64,000 nt of DNA from Bacillus sp. ISL-34 (GCF_018613325.1 NZ_JAGGQJ010000002.1:248001-312000), one strand, 5' to 3'; shown: positions 33,357 to 43,460, counted from the first letter of the stretch. Notes: generated by a model not told the origin, from the letters alone. Numbers and translations: made by a program.

Positions 33357-34400
33357 GTGAATGTCGCCGTCTTTTTTCGCTGGTTTTGGAGGGGGATTCT
33401 CCTTTTAGTCATATTAATCGTCATTCCCTATTCATGGGCGTTGATTTTAGCATTGCTTACCGCCATTCTTTTGGATGGATTGGTCCGCATGATTGGTGAA
33501 ACGGCAAAGCTGCATCGTTTTTGGGCAGTGTTGATTTCATTTGTTTTATATGTAGGCGGGCTTATGAGCATCACTTATTTTTCCTTTTCGGTATTAATCA
33601 AGAAGGTCATTGTCTATTCGGAAGAATTTCCCGGTTTCATACGTGAAGTGTATTTGACGGCTATATTGCCAGTCATTAGGCAATGGGAACGGTATTCCCA
33701 AACTTTGCCGCCAAATCTCATTCAATCAATAGAACAAACGATGGAAAAGGGAGTCATGGCTCTGGAGGGGTTCACAGAGGGCTTTGTTCAGGATATGGTT
33801 CAGTTCGTTACACTCATTCCGGGGCTTTTCATTGACTTTTTAATTTATTTAATCGCTTTATTCTTATTTAGTCTTGAATTGCCTAAGTTAAGAAAAAAGG
33901 CAGTCCTTTATTTGAAGACATCCACCTATCAAAAGATTTCGCTAGTTTATCAAGATTTAAGTATGGCAGCCGTAGGCTTCATCAAGGCACAAATCCTGTT
34001 GAGTTTAATAACGTTCATCATGGCTTATGGAGGACTATGGTTGTTGAATGTAAAATATACGATTCCATTGGCACTGTTAATAGTAGTTGTGGACATTCTT
34101 CCTATCTTGGGTACGGGATCTGTGCTGGTTCCTTGGGCAGCAATCGTTTGGGCTCAAGGAAACCATCATCTGGGTATTGGCCTCATCATCCTATTCCTGG
34201 TCATTACCATCATAAGAAGGACCATCGAACCAAAAATCTATTCAGCAAATATGGGATTGAGCCCATTGGCATCGTTGGTCAGTCTTTATTTAGGGTTTAA
34301 GATGCTTGGTTTCATTGGGCTTTTCCTTGGACCTTCGATACTGATTGTTTATGATACGTTAAAGAGGGCAGGTGTCATCAAAACCAATTTCAAAATATGA
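33357..34400 (+). CDS. ytvI: AI-2E/YtvI-family membrane protein
   Basis: 347 residues, GTG start with AAGGAGGG SD at 8 nt. About seven to eight TM segments, with the typical long soluble central region (residues 95-150). The conserved C-terminal block is DILPILGTGSVLVPW ... RTIEPKIYSANMGLSPLASL. YtvI is the sporulation-linked member in B. subtilis; the PerM/AI-2E superfamily includes exporters. Ortholog assignment is from family memory. Confidence 0.82.
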   Translation: MNVAVFFRWFWRGILLLVILIVIPYSWALILALLTAILLDGLVRMIGETAKLHRFWAVLISFVLYVGGLMSITYFSFSVLIKKVIVYSEEFPGFIREVYLTAILPVIRQWERYSQTLPPNLIQSIEQTMEKGVMALEGFTEGFVQDMVQFVTLIPGLFIDFLIYLIALFLFSLELPKLRKKAVLYLKTSTYQKISLVYQDLSMAAVGFIKAQILLSLITFIMAYGGLWLLNVKYTIPLALLIVVVDILPILGTGSVLVPWAAIVWAQGNHHLGIGLIILFLVITIIRRTIEPKIYSANMGLSPLASLVSLYLGFKMLGFIGLFLGPSILIVYDTLKRAGVIKTNFKI

Positions 34401-34407
34401 AAGATTA

Positions 34408-34557
34408 TTAGATGTTTTTTGCCTGATTTCTTAAATTTGACATATCTTTTACCGCTTTACCTTGACCGTTGCAATGATTGCAGTCCCGGGAAAAGAATTG
34501 CAGATAACGGGTTTTCCCTTTCCCTTTGCAGTGCTGGCAAATGGTTATGAGTTTCAT
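34408..34557 (-). CDS. 49-residue DnaJ-type zinc-finger / anti-TRAP-like small protein
   Basis: Two CxxCxGxG-type repeats, CQHCKGKGKT (residues 7-16) and CNHCNGQGKA (about 28-37), form the cysteine-rich zinc module of DnaJ. The size and layout are close to B. subtilis anti-TRAP (RtpA). GGAGTGAGG SD ahead of ATG. Convergent with ytvI. It is a free-standing zinc module rather than a DnaJ fragment, since SD, start and stop are intact. An anti-TRAP function is only a possibility. Confidence 0.75.
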   Translation of the reverse strand: MKLITICQHCKGKGKTRYLQFFSRDCNHCNGQGKAVKDMSNLRNQAKNI

Positions 34558-34697
34558 GATTCCTCACTCCTTCAAAAAGTATCGCTTTTTTAACAGTATG
34601 AAACAATAAAGGTAGAACTATACTTCATGTAATCATTCAATGTTAAATGCAGCAGGTTTTATATAATATGTATTTATTTTATTTCATGTACCAGTTG

Positions 34698-34745
34698 GAA
34701 AAAAATAACCCCCGCTCCTATTGTCTTTTAGGAACGGGGGTTATT
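34698..34745 (-). terminator. Intrinsic terminator of the first CNNM/CorC-like gene
   Basis: A 16-bp stem around ATAACCCCCG / CGGGGGTTAT with T7 on the minus strand. Confidence 0.9.
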
Positions 34746-34746
34746 A

Positions 34747-36099
34747 TCATGAAACGATTTCGGTTTGTGATATCATCGGGAATTCTTTCACTTCGCTAAC
34801 GACTTTTGCCGGTTTGAATATTTCAATATAACGTATATGGTGATCTTCCATTTCTTTTATCCTAAAGTTATAGGGACCATAAGTCAGGATATCACCTTGT
34901 TTGGCCTCGTAATCCTCGGTAAGGATCCATCCGCCCATCGTATCAATATCTTCATCATTGATATCCAATCCGAGTAAATCATTCACTTCACTGACTAATA
35001 CCTTGGCATCGATGATGTAGTGATCTTCTTTTAATTTGCGGACATCCGGCACTTCATCCAGGTCGAATTCATCGCGGATATCGCCAACGATTTCTTCAAG
35101 GATATCTTCAACGGTCACCAAACCTGATGTACCGCCGTATTCGTCCATGAGGATAGCCATGTGGATTCGTTCCTTTTGCATTTTTAAAAGTAAATCGTGA
35201 ATTGGGATACTGTCAATGACACGGATGATCGGACGAACATATCGGTCGATCGTTGACGCTGCCTGATTGTTCTTGTCTATCATTTCAGTGAAAAGCTCTT
35301 TAATATTGACCATTCCGATAACATGATCCTTATCACCATCAATGACAGGATATCGTGTAAAGTTCTCCTCCGCCATAACGGTAAAAAACTGCTGGATCGT
35401 ATCATCTTTGGATACCGTTGCAATTTCTGTACGTGGAACCATGATTTCTTTTGCGATCCGATCATCGAATTCAAAAATTTTATTCACATATTTAAACTCT
35501 GATTGGTTAATTTCGCCACTTTTGTAGCTTTCGGAAACAATGATACGAAGCTCTTCTTCTGTATGAGCCAAATCATGTTCGGAAACTGCTTTTAATCCTA
35601 GCATTCTTGTAAGCGTCCTTGCAGAGCCATTCAGTACCCAGATGAATGGATACATGATTTTGTTAAAACCAATTAAAGGTTTGGAAACCAATAAAGTTAC
35701 TTGCTCCGCTTTTTGGATCGCCAATGTTTTTGGTGCCAATTCCCCAACAACCACATGTATGAAGGTAATGAAAGAAAAGGCAATTGCAACCGAGAGTGCA
35801 TGAGAAGCTGAATTTGGAAGATTCAATTGATTCAAGAGTGGGTGCAAAATGTTTTCAACTGTCGGTTCCCCAAGCACCCCAAGCCCTAGAGCGGTAACGG
35901 TAATTCCGAGCTGGCATGTTGAGAGGTATTCATCCAGGTTGGATATGACTTTCTTTGCTGAAAGAGCATTCGGCGTTCCTTCTTCAATTAATTGATCGAC
36001 CCTCGTGCTTCTCACTTTAACAATCGCAAACTCCGTAGCTACAAAAAATGCTGTTAAAGCAATTAAAATGGCAATAAGAACCAAGTTTATTATGTCCAA
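34747..36099 (-). CDS. Hemolysin-family CNNM/CorC-type membrane protein, paralogue 1
   Basis: 450 residues. DUF21/CNNM transmembrane domain (about 1-185), two CBS domains (about 215-335; [33 protein letters not shown]) and a C-terminal CorC_HlyC domain (about 355-435). Such proteins are Mg2+ exporters or transport modulators (B. subtilis YhdP/MpfA type). The TTG start is supported by AAGGGAG SD and by the aligned paralogue (39202), which shares nearly all motifs. The pair sits 3.1 kb apart in the same orientation. Confidence 0.88.
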   Translation of the reverse strand: MDIINLVLIAILIALTAFFVATEFAIVKVRSTRVDQLIEEGTPNALSAKKVISNLDEYLSTCQLGITVTALGLGVLGEPTVENILHPLLNQLNLPNSASHALSVAIAFSFITFIHVVVGELAPKTLAIQKAEQVTLLVSKPLIGFNKIMYPFIWVLNGSARTLTRMLGLKAVSEHDLAHTEEELRIIVSESYKSGEINQSEFKYVNKIFEFDDRIAKEIMVPRTEIATVSKDDTIQQFFTVMAEENFTRYPVIDGDKDHVIGMVNIKELFTEMIDKNNQAASTIDRYVRPIIRVIDSIPIHDLLLKMQKERIHMAILMDEYGGTSGLVTVEDILEEIVGDIRDEFDLDEVPDVRKLKEDHYIIDAKVLVSEVNDLLGLDINDEDIDTMGGWILTEDYEAKQGDILTYGPYNFRIKEMEDHHIRYIEIFKPAKVVSEVKEFPMISQTEIVS

Positions 36100-36712
36100 A
36101 TAGTCTCCCTTAACTCGCCTTCGAGACGAATAAGGAGTACACCTCCTACATTTTTAAAATATACAAGTATATTTTTTTTGCCGTGCTGAATATTTTCGGG
36201 ATTACTTCAAAATGGCTAGAAATAGATGTGCAGCCGTTTGTATTCCCATTTCTTTTAGTGATGAAGAGAATTATAGTATATGCCGATTAGCGATGCGTAG
36301 ACGGGAAATAGAAGAATTTCTGTCTGAAGGAATGCAGCCATTTTCCAAAAGGATGCACATATCCGTTACGCAAAGCAGCGTCCGCCCGTCAAAACGAACA
36401 TTCTTTAATGCCCCATCAAATCACCCCAATCTAATTAATTTAAATACTTTTATTATAGAAAGAGTTAATCATTCAGTCAAACAGCTTACGGCACCTTAAA
36501 TCCGGTAAATTGCTTGTAAAGGATCAGTTTGAGCTAATAATTAGCTGTTTTTGACTGTTTTCTCTACTTTATTGTATCATATTATGGAATATTCAGAAAA
36601 ATAGGGACCGTTTCATAAAAAATTGGTCAGTTTCATTATTTTTTTGATTGTACAAACATATTCTATAGAAACCAAGACAAGTTTTAAATGCAGATTAAAG
36701 GGGGTGGCAGCC
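36100..36712. other. Long intergenic region: leader of the CNNM-like gene and promoter/operator of yitT-like gene
   Basis: For the plus-strand gene: TTGACT (36551-36556), 18-nt spacer, TATCAT (36575-36580). It is preceded by a palindrome AGCTAATAATTAGCT (36532-36546) well placed as operator. For the minus-strand gene: ATTATA (36270-36275) gives TATAAT, implying a leader of about 160 nt. The leader carries GGAGGTG and a 10-codon GTG ORF just before the TTG start. Between 36295 and 36400 are interleaved complements (GCGTA/TACGC and GACGGG/CCCGTC), a possible pseudoknot. I could not match it to a known riboswitch. Confidence 0.4.
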
Positions 36713-37285
36713 ATGAAAATCATGGAAAGGATGGCAGCGATCATTGCCGGCAGCATGCTTGTAGGTGTGGGAATCAATTTTTTTCTGATACCTTATCATT
36801 TATTGGATGGTGGCATGATAGGGATTGGGCTGATTTTTCATTACTATATAGGACTTCCGACAGGACTGGGTGTGATTTTGAGCAGCATTCCATTATATAT
36901 ATATGCATGGTATTTTGAAAAAAAATTATTTTTGAACAGTTTGCATGGCTTGCTTTTTTCCTCTTTATGCATCGATATTTTTTCCGACGCTGTCACCGGA
37001 TGGAATCTTCCCATTTATGTAAGTGCGATAATTGGGGGAGGGTTGATTGGACTAGGAATCGGCTTGATGCTTCGGTATGGGACCTCTACAGGCGGAACGG
37101 ATATGTTGGCACAGATCCTTTCCAGGAAGAGTGGACTCAATGTAGGTCTGCTGATTTTTTTCATTGATGGATGCGTACTGCTTTGCGGATTGAGTGTTGT
37201 GGGGACTTCAATCTTTTTATATTCATTTTTAACGATCATCGCGGTCGCCATGCTGACTTCAGTCACCGTGATGCGAACCACTTAG
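36713..37285 (+). CDS. YitT-family membrane protein (short form)
   Basis: 190 residues, about five TM segments, with the family block GTSTGGTDMLAQILSRKSGLNVG (short motif GGTD) at about 120-142. It lacks the C-terminal DUF2179 domain of the 280-residue YitT/YxkD proteins, so it is the short subgroup. Start at 36713 by AAAGGGGGTG SD. Function unknown. Promoter and palindrome upstream. Confidence 0.82.
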   Translation: MKIMERMAAIIAGSMLVGVGINFFLIPYHLLDGGMIGIGLIFHYYIGLPTGLGVILSSIPLYIYAWYFEKKLFLNSLHGLLFSSLCIDIFSDAVTGWNLPIYVSAIIGGGLIGLGIGLMLRYGTSTGGTDMLAQILSRKSGLNVGLLIFFIDGCVLLCGLSVVGTSIFLYSFLTIIAVAMLTSVTVMRTT

Positions 37286-37379
37286 TGTTAAATCATGTAT
37301 AAAAATCTGAAAAAAGGAAAGGATGGGCAATATGAAAAGGACAGATTTTTAGTCTAATAAATAGTAAAGGGAAGTTCTT

Positions 37380-38093
37380 ATGAAAAAACTCTATATGTGT
37401 ACTGCGTTGTTGGTTATGCTGGCTGGGTGTCAAGAGTCTGAAATGCCAGAGGATAAAGAAGTGAACAGTGCTGTTCCAGAATCGATGGATGCATCAATTG
37501 TCATTAAAGGGAAAGTGGAGCCTGGAAAAGAAGTCATTCTTGAAACGACAGTGAAACAGGGAAGCCAATTGGTGAATGAAGCAGATGAGGTACTGTTTGA
37601 AGTGAGAAAGTCCGGACAGGATAAACGGGAAATGCTTGAAGCGAAGAATACTGGAAGTGGCATGTATCAAGTGATGCATACTTTTGAAGAACAAGGCAAA
37701 TATATAGTAGTCTCCCATGTAACGGCCAAAGGCCTTCATGTAATGCCTGAAAAAGAAGTTGTCGTTCCAGAACATGAAAGTGAAGGTGCATCGGTTCACC
37801 CTAGTACGGATGTATCTATCGAGTTTCAAAGTAATCCTGTAAAGGCGGGAAACAGTTCTAACTTTGAAGCGTCAGTTGAATTGAATGGGAAGCCACTGAC
37901 AAATGCAGATGTGAATTTCGAGGTCTGGAAGGAAGGCAGCGAAGAGAGTCATTTCACCAAAGCTGAAGAAGATGGAAATGGAACATATCTAAATAAGGTA
38001 TCTTTCGAAGAATCGGGAACCTATAAAGTGCAGGTACATGTTGAAAAAGACGAAGTGCATGAACACCAACTGCAAACGATTCAAGTCAATTGA
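37380..38093 (+). CDS. Lipoprotein with two YtkA/FixH-like domains
   Basis: 237 residues. Signal peptide with lipobox VMLAGC (Cys 19), then two tandem beta-rich repeats (about 38-130 and 143-236). Each has the pattern ...F.V.K.G..... G.Y....FEE.G.Y.V.(V)HV. It is probably an extracellular metal- or redox-handling or adhesion-like protein of the YtkA family. Several His occur in the second half. No SD stronger than GGGAAG is visible. Confidence 0.78.
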   Translation: MKKLYMCTALLVMLAGCQESEMPEDKEVNSAVPESMDASIVIKGKVEPGKEVILETTVKQGSQLVNEADEVLFEVRKSGQDKREMLEAKNTGSGMYQVMHTFEEQGKYIVVSHVTAKGLHVMPEKEVVVPEHESEGASVHPSTDVSIEFQSNPVKAGNSSNFEASVELNGKPLTNADVNFEVWKEGSEESHFTKAEEDGNGTYLNKVSFEESGTYKVQVHVEKDEVHEHQLQTIQVN

Positions 38094-38185
38094 TTGTTTT
38101 TTGGATCGAATCGTTTAAACAGGTTTTATTTCTTCGTTAAATGGGAAGTTAAAGGATAACCGTACAGCAGAAAGGGAGGGTAAGC

Positions 38186-38350
38186 ATGAATAATCAAATA
38201 ATCAACAAGTATAAAGATCTCGGGATTTCTATTGAAAAAACGAAATCCCGCCAGGAGATTTTCACAAATGTTTCACAAAATGATTCATCCTTACTCACCA
38301 CAGCTGTTTTTTCTCAATTTTCCCAAAAACGGGAGCTAAAAGAATATTGA
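38186..38350 (+). CDS. Small protein, 54 residues
   Basis: ATG after AAAGGGAGGG SD, ended by a strong terminator. Soluble, Ser/Thr/Gln-rich, no Cys or TM. Family not recognised. SD plus terminator support a real gene. Confidence 0.65.
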   Translation: MNNQIINKYKDLGISIEKTKSRQEIFTNVSQNDSSLLTTAVFSQFSQKRELKEY

Positions 38351-38357
38351 TGCAAGG

Positions 38358-38389
38358 AGACCGGAGTACGTATCAGCTGGTCTTTTTTT
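38358..38389 (+). terminator. Intrinsic terminator
   Basis: AGACC ... GGTCT stem followed by seven Ts. Confidence 0.75.
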
Positions 38390-38511
38390 GTGCATTCCTA
38401 AATGTGATGCATTGTGAAGCTGGATATGAAAAATCGAATAGAACCTTATGAGCTGAAATAGGATAGAAGGACAAACAATTTTGAAATTAGCGGTAAGGGG
38501 AGTCCTATTGC

Positions 38512-39144
38512 ATGATATCACAGCTTATTATGACGATATTGAATTGGTTTGCGGAAATGGGGTATATGGGGATTTTATTGGGGCTGATGGTTGAAATCAT
38601 TCCGAGTGAGCTTGTTCTCGGATACGGTGGTTATGTGGTCGGCCTGGGGAAAATGAATTTTTGGGGAGCTGTTCTTGCAGGAGTGGCAGGCGGGACGATG
38701 GCACAACTATTTCTCTATTGGGCTGGTTATTATGGCGGACGGCCATTTCTCTTGAAGTATGGAAAATATATTTTAATTAAAGAAAATCATATTGTAAATG
38801 CCGAAGAGTGGTTTCAAAGGTATGGCGTAGGGGTGATTTTTACGGCACGATTCATTCCAGTGGTTCGCCATGCCATTTCCATCCCTGCCGGAATTGCGAG
38901 GATGTCCGTATGGAAGTTTATATTTTATACGGTTGCAGCTGTCATACCTTGGACCATATTGTTCCTGACCTTAGGAAGGATCCTCGGCGAGAATTGGCAG
39001 CAAATCCGGGAAATAACTGAACCATATCTAATTCCGGCTGCTGGCTTTTCCTTTATCTTTATCATGCTGTATATCTTATGGAAAAAAAAGAGTACACCTC
39101 CAATCGTAACGGTCAAAAAAATGGGACGGTTTCCCGATAAATGA
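38512..39144 (+). CDS. DedA-family membrane protein (second copy)
   Basis: 210 residues. DedA/VTT signature FTARFIPVVRHAISIPAGIARMS region (short form RFIPVVRH and AGIARMS), with acidic EIIPSELVLGYGG in the N-terminal re-entrant region. It is probably a lipid scramblase or transporter like the first copy at 6138, from which it differs in both conserved loops. GGGGAG SD. Its leader has no terminator, unlike the first copy. Confidence 0.88.
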   Translation: MISQLIMTILNWFAEMGYMGILLGLMVEIIPSELVLGYGGYVVGLGKMNFWGAVLAGVAGGTMAQLFLYWAGYYGGRPFLLKYGKYILIKENHIVNAEEWFQRYGVGVIFTARFIPVVRHAISIPAGIARMSVWKFIFYTVAAVIPWTILFLTLGRILGENWQQIREITEPYLIPAAGFSFIFIMLYILWKKKSTPPIVTVKKMGRFPDK

Positions 39145-39154
39145 ACCCAAATCG

Positions 39155-39198
39155 AAAAAACAGCCACGTGAAATCACCTTTTACGTGGCTGTTTTTAA
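39155..39198. terminator. Bidirectional terminator
   Basis: AAAAACAGCCACGTGAAA / TTTTACGTGGCTGTTTTT, between convergent genes. Confidence 0.9.
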
Positions 39199-39201
39199 TC
39201 A

Positions 39202-40533
39202 TTATCCTTGGGTAAGGTCTTCTTCGAGAGGAAGCTGTACGACCTTTTTTGTCACCTCGATAGAACGAATCGCGTGATCTTCCATTTCAATCACTTTAAA
39301 GCAGAATCCGTCTTTTTCCATGATGTCCCCTACCTTCACATCATAATTTTCAGTAAGGACCCATCCGCCTATGGTATCGACATCATCTTCTTCCAAGTGA
39401 ATGCCAAGTAAATCATTCACTTCCTTTACAAGAAGTTTAGAGTCTAAAATATAATGTCCATCTTTAATTTTCCTGATCGAGGCAACTTCATCGATATCGA
39501 ATTCATCACGAATTTCCCCAACGATTTCCTCGAGGATATCCTCGACTGTGACAAGTCCGGAAGTTCCGCCGTATTCATCCATCAAAATAGCCATATGAAT
39601 GCGTTCTTTTTGCATTTTTAACAGCAAATCGTGAATTGGTATATTTTCCATTACCCGAATGATTGGACGAGCGTAATTTTCTATCGCTTTGATATGGATT
39701 TCCCGATTCTTAATAAGATCCGAGAAAACTTCTTTTAAGTTCACTAAGCCGATGACGTGGTCTTTATCACCTTCGACAACAGGATATCGAGTGTATTTTT
39801 CCAATTTGGCCACATCGACGAATTCCTGTACCGTTTCATCTTTGGATATGGTCATGATTTCTGTCCTTGGAACCATGATTTCCTTGGCAACACGATCATC
39901 GAATTCAAAGATGTTGTTTACATATTTAAATTCCGACTGGTTAATCTCTCCGCTTTTATAGCTATCTGATAGGATGAAACGCAATTCTTCTTCCGTATGG
40001 GCTATTTCGCTTTCGGATGCTGGCTTGAAGCCAAATAAGCCGACAACTAATCGGGAAGAATGATTCAGGGCCCAGATGAAGGGAAAGGCTATCTTATGGA
40101 AAAATATCAGCGGGCCGGCTATTGCCAAGGCCACTTGCTCAGCCTTTTGGATGGCAACCGTCTTTGGAGCCAATTCACCTACAACCACATTCAGGAACGT
40201 AATCAGGGAAAATGAAATGACGAATGTCAGAATGCTTGTGACTTCTTGAGGGATATTCAAGGCATTGAATATTGGCCCAACCAATTTGAGGACGGTCGGT
40301 TGTCCAATCCACCCCAATCCAAGGGCGGTAACGGTAATTCCAAGCTGTGTCGCGGATAGGTACTCATCAAGATTGGATGTAACCTTCTTAGCCGCAATGG
40401 CTTTTTTGTTTCCCTCTTCAATCAATTGATCGATCCTGGAGCTACGAACCCTTATGATCGAAAATTCAGAGGCTACAAAAAAGGCCGTTAAAGCGATTAA
40501 AATAATGACGAATAAAAAACTTAATATGTCCAA
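39202..40533 (-). CDS. Hemolysin-family CNNM/CorC-type membrane protein, paralogue 2
   Basis: 443 residues with the same DUF21 - CBS - CBS - CorC_HlyC order as the protein at 34747 and near-identical motifs ([33 protein letters not shown]). The start must be the TTG at 40533: an in-frame TAA precedes it immediately. Yet no SD stands in front of it. A GGGAGGTG about 65 nt upstream opens a 23-codon GTG ORF whose stop lies just inside the gene, which may couple translation. Mg2+ efflux or modulation is the likely role. Confidence 0.87.
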   Translation of the reverse strand: MDILSFLFVIILIALTAFFVASEFSIIRVRSSRIDQLIEEGNKKAIAAKKVTSNLDEYLSATQLGITVTALGLGWIGQPTVLKLVGPIFNALNIPQEVTSILTFVISFSLITFLNVVVGELAPKTVAIQKAEQVALAIAGPLIFFHKIAFPFIWALNHSSRLVVGLFGFKPASESEIAHTEEELRFILSDSYKSGEINQSEFKYVNNIFEFDDRVAKEIMVPRTEIMTISKDETVQEFVDVAKLEKYTRYPVVEGDKDHVIGLVNLKEVFSDLIKNREIHIKAIENYARPIIRVMENIPIHDLLLKMQKERIHMAILMDEYGGTSGLVTVEDILEEIVGEIRDEFDIDEVASIRKIKDGHYILDSKLLVKEVNDLLGIHLEEDDVDTIGGWVLTENYDVKVGDIMEKDGFCFKVIEMEDHAIRSIEVTKKVVQLPLEEDLTQG

Positions 40534-40814
40534 TTAGTGTGGGACTTGATTGAATCGCCAGTTGTGCCGAACGATTTAATTATCCCAGTCACCTCCCAAA
40601 ACCAATAATGAATGAAATGATATTAAAGTATAAAATGTTAGATGAAAAATAAGTCTTGTCTATCTTGTATGAAAATTATGCTGGTTTATATTTTCAATCT
40701 ATAGGATCATTCACCTCGATTAGTAGTGGAACCTACATATTAGTATAAGTAACTGGACGTCAATCAGTCAAAAATTTCACACTAAAAACCTAAGTAAAAA
40801 AGGATGTTTATCCA

Positions 40815-41924
40815 TTATTTGGTTTTCAATTGTATGGAAAAGGTCGTTAGGAAATCGGTAGAGTGGCAGGTTAAGGTTCCTTGATGCTTTAAAACGATTT
40901 CTTTACAGACGAATAGTCCCAATCCCGTTCCTCTTTTTTTGGTGGTGATGAATGGTTCAAAAATATTCGGCAGGACGTCGTCAGGTATCTTCGGCCCGTT
41001 ATTCGATATATTTAAAGTAAGAATGCCGGGTGGTGACTCAGAGCCTGAAATGTAAATGGATGGGGAAGGCATCCCTGCAACAACATCAAGAGCATTTAAA
41101 ATAATATTAAGTAAAACTTGACGGAATTCTTCTTTAGAACCGGAAATTACGGCATCCTCGGCAATATTACATGTAATGGAAGCATTTACTTCCAAGATGC
41201 TGGGATATAAAAATTCGATCACCTCATTCACAAGCTGAGCAATGGAAAATAAATCAGGTGATGATGCTGAAGTTTCCTTTTTGGAAATATTAAGAAATTG
41301 TGTGATCCGGTAATTGAGCTGATCCAATTCCTTTGATATGATATCAAGGTATTTTATCTCGGGTTGTTCTGCCTGTAACAATTGTATGAATCCCATGATG
41401 GAAGTCAGTGGATTTCTGAATTCATGGACAAAGCTTGAGGTCATTTGGCCAAGGAGCGTCAAACGGTCTTTATGGTTTGGGCTTATGAATTGATAGCGTT
41501 CTTCCAGTTCCATCGTTTTCAATTCGGTATAATGGGATAATGCAAAATGAATGAGTTTATCGAAGTAAACGTTTATTTGCTTAATTAGATCCGATATTTC
41601 TTCTTTTGGTGCTTCAGAATTCAATACGTGCTCAATGATGATGGATCTCCCGATGGTTGAAGTGGAAAAGAAATTTTCCATATCCAATTGCTTATTGACT
41701 CGATCAGACGCAATCTTTTCCCCTACGACCTGCAGTACATCGCCTATTTCAGTATCCGATTTTCCAAGCTGATCCATTAGCAGATTAAAAATATTTTCCA
41801 CTTCTCCTTTAAAATACCCCAGATATCCGTCCGGTAAATGCAGCAACTCATCTTTCCATTTGGAAATGATGCTGGTTTTTTGAGAAGATAAAAAGTGAAT
41901 GGTCATTTCTCGATTAGATACCAT
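40815..41924 (-). CDS. Orphan cytoplasmic sensor histidine kinase (sporulation-kinase type)
   Basis: 369 residues without TM segments. An N-terminal all-helical sensor region (about 1-150, resembling the HisK_N type) is followed by the H box SFVHEFRNPLTSIMGFIQLL, which is characteristic of Spo0F-phosphorylating kinases. Then come N box NIILNALDV, G1 NISNNGPKIP and G2 GTGLGLFVCKEI. No response regulator is adjacent, as expected for a phosphorelay kinase. Start at 41924: GGAGGG SD; the ATG at 41936 overlaps that SD. Confidence 0.85.
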   Translation of the reverse strand: MVSNREMTIHFLSSQKTSIISKWKDELLHLPDGYLGYFKGEVENIFNLLMDQLGKSDTEIGDVLQVVGEKIASDRVNKQLDMENFFSTSTIGRSIIIEHVLNSEAPKEEISDLIKQINVYFDKLIHFALSHYTELKTMELEERYQFISPNHKDRLTLLGQMTSSFVHEFRNPLTSIMGFIQLLQAEQPEIKYLDIISKELDQLNYRITQFLNISKKETSASSPDLFSIAQLVNEVIEFLYPSILEVNASITCNIAEDAVISGSKEEFRQVLLNIILNALDVVAGMPSPSIYISGSESPPGILTLNISNNGPKIPDDVLPNIFEPFITTKKRGTGLGLFVCKEIVLKHQGTLTCHSTDFLTTFSIQLKTK

Positions 41925-42141
41925 TTTGCCCTCCATACTGTAGGAAAATGAATTTACTTTTGACCCAGTAAGTGCTTTATTAGAATAAAATTACAAAATA
42001 TCAAAATAATTACATCTTGTTTTCATGATAACAGATTACTGTTACTTTAACATGTGTCAATTGGATAAATATTCGGCAATCATTCAATAAATCCCTTTTT
42101 TTGACACAGTTTTATTACAGTAATTACAAGAAATAATAGCA

Positions 42142-42182
42142 AAAAAAGGTATCCGTAAAGTTAATGACGGTTACCTTTTTTA
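42142..42182 (-). terminator. Intrinsic terminator of the CDF gene
   Basis: On the minus strand AAAGGTA-CCGT ... ACGG-TACCTTTTTTT. It begins at the gene's stop codon. Confidence 0.8.
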
Positions 42183-43048
42183 TGAAATGCATATGGTTCG
42201 ATGTGAACGATCACATGCTGGATATTATATTCCTTCAAAAGATTCTCTTCGATTTTAACCGTAATATCATGACCTTGAATGACAGTCAAAAGAGGGTTAA
42301 CATGAACGGTAGTTTCGAGCAGGATTTCACTTCCGTGCATCCGGGCTTTAATTTCACTCATGTCTTTAACACCTTCTGTCAATATAATGGTTTGTCCGAT
42401 CTTTTGCAGGAGCTGCTCATCGAAACCATCGGTTAAAGAGATGGAGGCATCACGAAAGATATCCCAGGCCGTTTTGCATATGATGACCCCCACGACTGCT
42501 GCAGCTATCGCATCCAGCCAAGGGATTCCCATCTTGGTACCGATGATTCCAATGAAAGCACCAACACTGACAAGGGCATCGGAACGATTATCCTGTGCAA
42601 CGGCATAGATGGAAGAGCTGTTGATCTTTTTACTTAATGATAAGTTAAAACGGTAGATTCCGTACATGAAGATTGCAGAGAATAGGGCGACATAACCGGT
42701 CAGCATACTGGGAACGGTTGTTGAATCTTGGTGAAAGAAGGATTCAATGGCACTGAATACAACCTGGAGGCCCACGGTGATCATGATGAAGGCAGCTACC
42801 AACGAGGCTACGGTTTCCGCCCGTAAGTGACCATATGAATGATTATCATCAGGAGGTCTCTTTGAAATTTTTAAACCGATCAATACGGCTACGGAGGCGA
42901 TGATGTCAGTCGTATTATTTAAACCATCAGCCCAAAGGCCTTTAGAATCTCCGAAATAACCGAATGACAATTTAAGAGCAGACAAGAATATGTAAGCGGC
43001 GATGCTTATGTAGGCGCCTTTTTCAGCTGAAATCGAATGTTTATCCAT
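42161..43048 (-). CDS. Cation diffusion facilitator, manganese-type (MneP/MneS-like)
   Basis: 295 residues, six TM segments. Site-A DGLNNTTD (DxxxD with Asn in TM2) and DNRSDALVS in TM5 differ from the His-containing zinc-type CDF at 8345. They match the manganese branch (B. subtilis YdfM/YeaB, MneP/MneS). The C-terminal domain has HVNPLLTVIQGHDI. Start at 43048 because GGGGAGGG is then 7 nt away. Confidence 0.87.
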   Translation of the reverse strand: MDKHSISAEKGAYISIAAYIFLSALKLSFGYFGDSKGLWADGLNNTTDIIASVAVLIGLKISKRPPDDNHSYGHLRAETVASLVAAFIMITVGLQVVFSAIESFFHQDSTTVPSMLTGYVALFSAIFMYGIYRFNLSLSKKINSSSIYAVAQDNRSDALVSVGAFIGIIGTKMGIPWLDAIAAAVVGVIICKTAWDIFRDASISLTDGFDEQLLQKIGQTIILTEGVKDMSEIKARMHGSEILLETTVHVNPLLTVIQGHDITVKIEENLLKEYNIQHVIVHIEPYAFHKKGNRH

Positions 43049-43288
43049 GTCCATTCCCTCCCCAATGTAAATTAGGCTTAATAAAGATACCAAATCAAAC
43101 CTTAGTGAGTCTATAGAAAAATTGTCGTATTTAGCCATCTAACTTGGTTAATAGCAGGTGTATTGAAGGTCTGTAAAGAAGTTGGATAAATGAAAGAATA
43201 TCGCCATAAAATGGGGATGGCATGTTTTGATGACATGTACATTTACTTTAATTGTAATATTCTAACCGATGATCGAAAATTAAATACT

Positions 43289-43383
43289 TCCAAAGGGGAG
43301 CCAAAAAGGCTGAGAGTGAACGGTTTTAGTTCAGACCTTTTGAAACCTGATGGTTGGCACTGGTGCAGGGATGTGGTTTTGGA
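43289..43383 (+). promoter_or_regulatory. Orphan TPP (thiamine pyrophosphate) riboswitch, partly degenerate
   Basis: Closing stem TCCAAA/TTTGGA, GGGGAGCC, GGCTGAGA, a P3 stem TGAAC/GTTCA, ACCTTTTGAAACCTGAT and GCAGGGA match the THI element in order. The GGxUAAUxCCAG part of the P4/P5 arm is altered (GGTTGGCACTGG) and no longer pairs well. No thiamine gene follows. There is a 36-codon stub (ATG 43371) that ends inside a terminator at 43461-43496. Confidence 0.82.
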
Positions 43384-43460
43384 TACAAGCAATACTGGGC
43401 GGCAATGGCGCCCCGGTGCTTTTGGGCTGCATCAATGTATTACTGAAAAATCCCATTAAT

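Noticed and set aside
36100-36300. M-box (Mg2+) or yybP-ykoY (Mn2+) riboswitch ahead of the CNNM-like gene
   Set aside because: I compared the leader with what I remember of both consensus sequences and found no ordered match.
36212-36499. 95-codon plus-strand ORF in the CNNM leader
   Set aside because: No SD, biased composition, and it coincides with promoter and structured leader sequence of the minus-strand gene.
43190-43459. 89-codon ORF
   Set aside because: It spans the TPP riboswitch; no SD.
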